A stretch of 64,000 bases of DNA from Rosa chinensis (taxonomy: Eukaryota; Streptophyta; Magnoliopsida; Rosales; Rosaceae). The stretch lies in the NCBI RefSeq assembly GCF_002994745.2, contig NC_037092.1, positions 74,806,324 through 74,870,323 on the forward strand, written 5' to 3'. Shown one piece after another: positions 60,285 through 64,000 of this stretch. Below the pieces are notes generated by a model. That model searched no databases. It worked only from the letters and a program-made list of their open reading frames with translations, and had not been told where the DNA came from. The translations under genes and the position numbers were made by a program. How positions within the stretch are numbered: position 1 is the first letter of the stretch; each line of letters begins with the position of its first letter.

Positions 60285-62728
60285 GTGGGAGGTGTGCGAG
60301 CAACCTCCCGCCCACGTCACGTGCAAGGCCGACGATGCAACGCTCTGCGTCACCTGCGACTGAGAAATCCACTCTTCTAACCCCCCTCAGCCGCTGACAT
60401 GAGAGTTCTGGTGGCTCCATTCTACGACTCGCTGAACTCGAACGACTCAACCGCCGTCAAATCTGAGGCTGCGGTCAACTTCCTCGATGACCGCTACTTG
60501 TCCGACGTAGACGTAGACGGAGAGACGACTGAGGTCAGCAGAGAGGAAGCTGAGGCTGCATCGTGGCTGCTCCCAGATCCTACGGATCTGAACTTGGGGC
60601 AGTACGTGTTCTCCGACATGGATCTGGATTACGGGGCAGTGGATCCAAAAGCTCCAGATCAGGAGGAGCAGAACAGTAGCGGTACTGACGGAGTGGTCCC
60701 TGTGCAAAGCAAGACTGTCCAGCGTCAAAGCTTTGAAATGGAGTTGCCAACTTCCAAGCCTTTCATCTACGGCTACCATGGCCACTATTTAAGCTAGATT
60801 GTAAGACACTGTGACGTCCCGAACCCGAATTCACCGGTTTACTAGTCATTTGGACGGTAAACGACTTTTACTTTCACTTTTACTGTCGTTTCAATGCTTT
60901 TAGGGGGCCCTAAAAGTTGACTTTTTGTTCGGGTCAAAATTTGAGAAAATTTCCTTCATGAAAGTTGTAGAAGACGTTAAACCGAGCACGTGCATATGTG
61001 GTACGTAAAAATCGGAGTTCGTATGCGAAAGTTATAAGCAAAATAAAAAAATTACTGTTTATTGTAGATTGGTATAATTTTGAAAAGTTACTGTAGCCGG
61101 GTAACTTTTCTTCCTTTTCTCTCTCCTTCCCCCGTGCTCTCTCAGTCTCTCTTCTGCAACTCTCTCTTTCTCTCTTCTGCAACCTCCTCTTTCACCACCT
61201 CTAGGCCACCAAATGGCGAGCTGCGAGCATCGATGGACTCGTCTCCTCCTCCTTATCACGCATGTGGGAGTTGTTTGCGACGATTTGGCCGGAAATGTGG
61301 AGATCGAAGCCAACATTTTTACTGTATCAAATTGGTCAACGCCGATTTCCAGCCACCTCCGGTCATAAAGTCAGGTCCTTTAGAAGCGCCTTGAGCCACT
61401 CTTCATGCTCACCAAGTTTCAGAACCCAGATCGAAGCATGGAGGAAGAAAGCATAATTGGAAAATTTCACTGTACTTCGGAGTGCTTAATTGTTCGGCCA
61501 CTTCAAGGTATTTTCTGACTTTGTCACAGTTGAGAAAGTTATTGGAAATGTTGAGATGATGCTGTGGATGAAATTTGGTGGCCGGAGAAGGAGTTGGCCG
61601 CCGCATGAATAGTGCGACGGTGAATAGTGCGGTGTATGAACAGTGATTTATATTATGTTTTTTTAATTTTTTTAGCTAGTTAAATCCTATAATTTTTGTA
61701 GAGGTTGAATATGTGAATTTGGTTGGAATTGGAGAAGTTTTTAATTGATTATGAATTTCTGGGAATTTAGGATTTCGATTATCGATTTACGAGAATCCGA
61801 CCGTCGGATATCTCTTGGTTCTGACTTGGAACCTTTAAGATAACGAATTGGTATTAGATGTAAAATTTGGGTTGAATCAGAGAAGAAGTGGCGAGATGAT
61901 TTATGAGGATTTGATTTTGAGAATCGTATTTAATTGTTGAATAGTTATTCACGGAAAATAATTGTGTACAGGGCGACGTACCGAGCTATTGCTCGACGAA
62001 GGAACTCGTATGCATGGTCGCCTAAATAGTACTGTGAGTGGACATTTATTTTAAATTAATTGTGCATGCAGCATATTAGCATTTTCCGATTGAGATTTAA
62101 TTTATAATTTGAATTATTGAGTTTTATGGTTTTATGAGATTTAGTTTATCGAGATTTATTTATGAATTACGAGATTAGTATTGAAATTCCTTCCCGAGGG
62201 CTTTTAGTAGATTTTTGAGATAGTCATTCATGAGTTATTGAGTTGAGGAATGATTTTCGGGATGTTGTGATATAGGGAGCAGGGTGGCTCCAGGAGAATA
62301 AGGATGGATGATTTAGAAGTGTGGATGTTTTTCTACAAGTTTTGGGTTGTCCATTTTTAGGAGAAGTTCTGTCAAATTTTTGGTAGAATTTCTTCTAAAG
62401 TGGGCTCCGCAGGGCCTCTTCGGATTTCAGGGTGAAATCTGGGGCGGGTCCTGTCAGACACCTTCCTCGATCTTTGTGAATTGGTTACTGCTTATTATCG
62501 ATCTGATCTAACAGTGTCTCTCTTTGTCATGTATCATCATCCTCTATGGATGTTAGCGTCGTGCCAAATGGCAACATGCTGACAGAGTTGTTAGATCCCT
62601 ACCCCAAGTCGATCGGCGATCAGTTAACGCATCCGGCGGCTCAGATTTCATCGGCGGAACGGGAAGCTAGGGTGTTGAGGTATAGAGAGAAGAGAAAGAA
62701 TCGAAAGTTCGAAAAGACGATTCGTTAA
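60285..62728 (+). pseudogene. captured CONSTANS-LIKE (B-box/CCT) gene fragment
   Basis: COL proteins are nuclear B-box zinc-finger/CCT regulators of flowering and light responses. The second B-box is visible from 60295 as [20 protein letters not shown], then TGA at 60361-60363 where the family has Arg or His, then EIHS. A frameshift before 60399 leads to [29 protein letters not shown] and SKPFIYGY, ending at a stop at 60797, all COL4/COL5-like landmarks in order. After the solo LTR the gene resumes as [14 protein letters not shown] and the CCT start [20 protein letters not shown], then IR and a stop at 62726-62728. The first B-box, the last half of the CCT domain and the start codon are missing, so it is a dead fragment. 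Confidence 0.85.
60810..62456 (+). mobile_element. gypsy-type solo LTR
   Basis: Starts TGTGACGTCCCG and ends GGGGCGGGTCCTGTCA (1,647 bp), flanked by a perfect 5-bp TSD GACAC (60805-60809 and 62457-62461). No internal gag-pol is present, so it results from LTR-LTR recombination. It contains the CTTCATGAAAGTTGTAG to TATGCGAAAGTTATAAG block also found at 23990-24082. Confidence 0.92.
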
Positions 62729-62990
62729 TAAGATTATTAGGAGGCAATAATATGATTATTGGGGAGCAACAATATGATTATAAATTGATCAATTGTGCCT
62801 GTAGTGTATTCATTTTGGTTTTGGGAGTTTATACAATTCATTGGACGACAATAATATGATTATTGGAGGCAATAATATGATTATTGAGAGACAATAATAT
62901 GATTATTGAGAGGCAATAATATGAGTATTGGGAGACAATAATATGATTATTGGAGGGCAGTAATATGGTTACTGGGTATTATTAGGGGGC
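62725..62990. repeat. minisatellite, near-palindromic CAATAATATGATTATTGG units
   Basis: About nine units of roughly 20 bp of the type AATATGATTATTGGAGGCAA, several of them near-palindromes. It occupies the same place as the AGACGTCT-type array of the sister element at 26258-26465. Confidence 0.88.
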
Positions 62991-63316
62991 AATAAATTCA
63001 GACGTCGGAATCCGGTCACCAGTCCTGTAGCCGGATTCAGGTGAACGGTCGCCGGATTTCGGTCACCGGTCGCAGAAGTCCGCGGTCGGCCACTGGTCAC
63101 TGGAGCACAGCAAGGTGGAGGATAACTTTTCTCTCTAAGTGAGAAAGAAGGAGAGGGCAAAAAAGTCCCAAAAATAAATAAAAAGAATAAAAAAAGAATT
63201 AATTTGGTAGTAAGGAAATAATCCCTTAAAGTGTTTTGGGTAAATGAGATTAAAAAACTGTTAGTGGAGCAAGTGAGCAATTTTGTTGTTGAAATTGGGT
63301 AAATGATCATTTCCTA

Positions 63317-64000
63317 AAAAAAAATAATTTATTTTAGAAAGTCAAAATAACTTAGAGTTATTAGATTTTAAAAAGATAAGATGATATTTTTCTCAAGAGT
63401 TATATGATATAATTTGATAAATAAGTAATGTGTATAGGTGATATGACATGACACATAAAATTGAGGCTACAAATCATTTTCCTAAATAAAATTGCAGGTT
63501 TTAACTCTCCTTTGTTAAGGGAGGTCCGGGAAGAGGATACTTCGGTAATATCGTGCATGTGCAAAAATATCTGAGTGGTCATAGCTTAGCTAGCTGGACC
63601 CTTTGGACAAATGAAAGCGATCGCTTTCAACGATTCTCTGTCACTTTACAGCCTACAAGACCCTATTGTAACTATTGTTCGTTCTAATTAATTTGGACTG
63701 GTGACTGCAGACCACCGAACCCATGCCAAGTGAACCTTCAACACCGGCTGCGCGCCATTCAAGTCCACACAAATTACATATCGCAAACCCAGCTAGGGCC
63801 AAGTAAGCAGATATATCAATGCATATACGTCTTTATATATGTGAATGTGGCTACAGTGGGATACTTCGTTATCATGTAAAGGCTTTGATTCGTAGTTTTC
63901 TTTGGCTGTGATTGGATATTGAAATACGAGGGTCGTCTTCTACGATCAATCGATCATGAATTAATTGGAATCCGAAGTGGGCGGTGGACTGAATAGTCTA
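63317..64000. other. intergenic DNA, nothing recognised
   Basis: No gene, repeats or protein motif recognised up to the window end. Confidence 0.5.

Larger units (their letters stand above)
60033..63316. mobile_element. TIR transposon copy 2 with captured CONSTANS-LIKE gene
   Basis: Inverted arms share motifs in order: TTTACCCAATTTCAAC and CACTTGCTCCACTAA on the reversed right arm, and CTACCCAATTTTAGC and CACTTACTTCATTAA on the left. AGTTTTTTAA and CTCATTTACCCAA occur in both. The layout mirrors 23341-26789: left arm, CT microsatellite (60211-60268), cargo, ATTATTGG-type minisatellite (about 62725-62990), CCGGTCACCGG-rich stretch, right arm. The cargo is a CONSTANS-LIKE gene, itself split by a gypsy solo LTR. 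The outermost bases and TSD are not fixed. Confidence 0.78.

Overview
The window is nuclear DNA of a flowering plant, most likely a eudicot. Genes have introns with GT..AG borders, intergenic DNA is AT-rich with long homopolymer and dinucleotide tracts, and Ty1/copia, gypsy, LINE, hAT, MULE and PIF/Harbinger-type elements are layered into one another. Gene and repeat flavour resembles Rosaceae, but that is recollection rather than something the sequence proves. There are no bacterial features, CRISPR arrays or convincing tRNA/rRNA genes.

Only two ordinary host genes are convincing. The first is an R2R3-MYB factor of the MYB98/MYB64/MYB119/MYB115/MYB118 type, three exons on the plus strand at 9506-11696. 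The second is a plastid-type TPR-like protein resembling Arabidopsis At2g29670/At1g07280, two coding exons on the minus strand at 21046-18957, with a probable 5'-UTR intron and a TATA box near 21560.

Most of the rest is mobile DNA, and many borders can be set to the base from terminal repeats plus target-site duplications (TSDs). In order: a decayed LINE endonuclease piece (12-540, minus); an old copia element with 223-bp LTRs (1492-7923, minus); a TIR element with a palindromic minisatellite (23341-26789); a TIR element with 8-bp TSD (27011-27789); a broken copia element lacking a 5' LTR (about 28758-32952, plus); a Pack-MULE carrying exon 1 of a membrane steroid-binding protein gene (33532-35246, 9-bp TSD); a PIF/Harbinger-like element with only the Myb-like ORF (36802-40058, TTA TSD); a LINE-type insertion inside a 214-bp tandem duplication (42749-43694); a Russian doll at 48508-59020; a 228-bp hAT MITE (59211-59438); and a second TIR element (60033-63316) that captured a CONSTANS-LIKE gene and was then hit by a 1,647-bp gypsy solo LTR.

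The nest at 48508-59020 reads as follows. An outer hAT-like element (8-bp TSD GTGTTAGT) was hit by a PIF-like element (16-bp perfect TIR, TTA TSD) and by a young copia element (194-bp LTRs, TSD GTATG, iMet primer-binding site). The PIF-like element was in turn hit by a second hAT-like element that holds a 520-bp tandem array. The main novelty is this stratigraphy together with at least two independent gene-fragment captures, of MSBP and COL.
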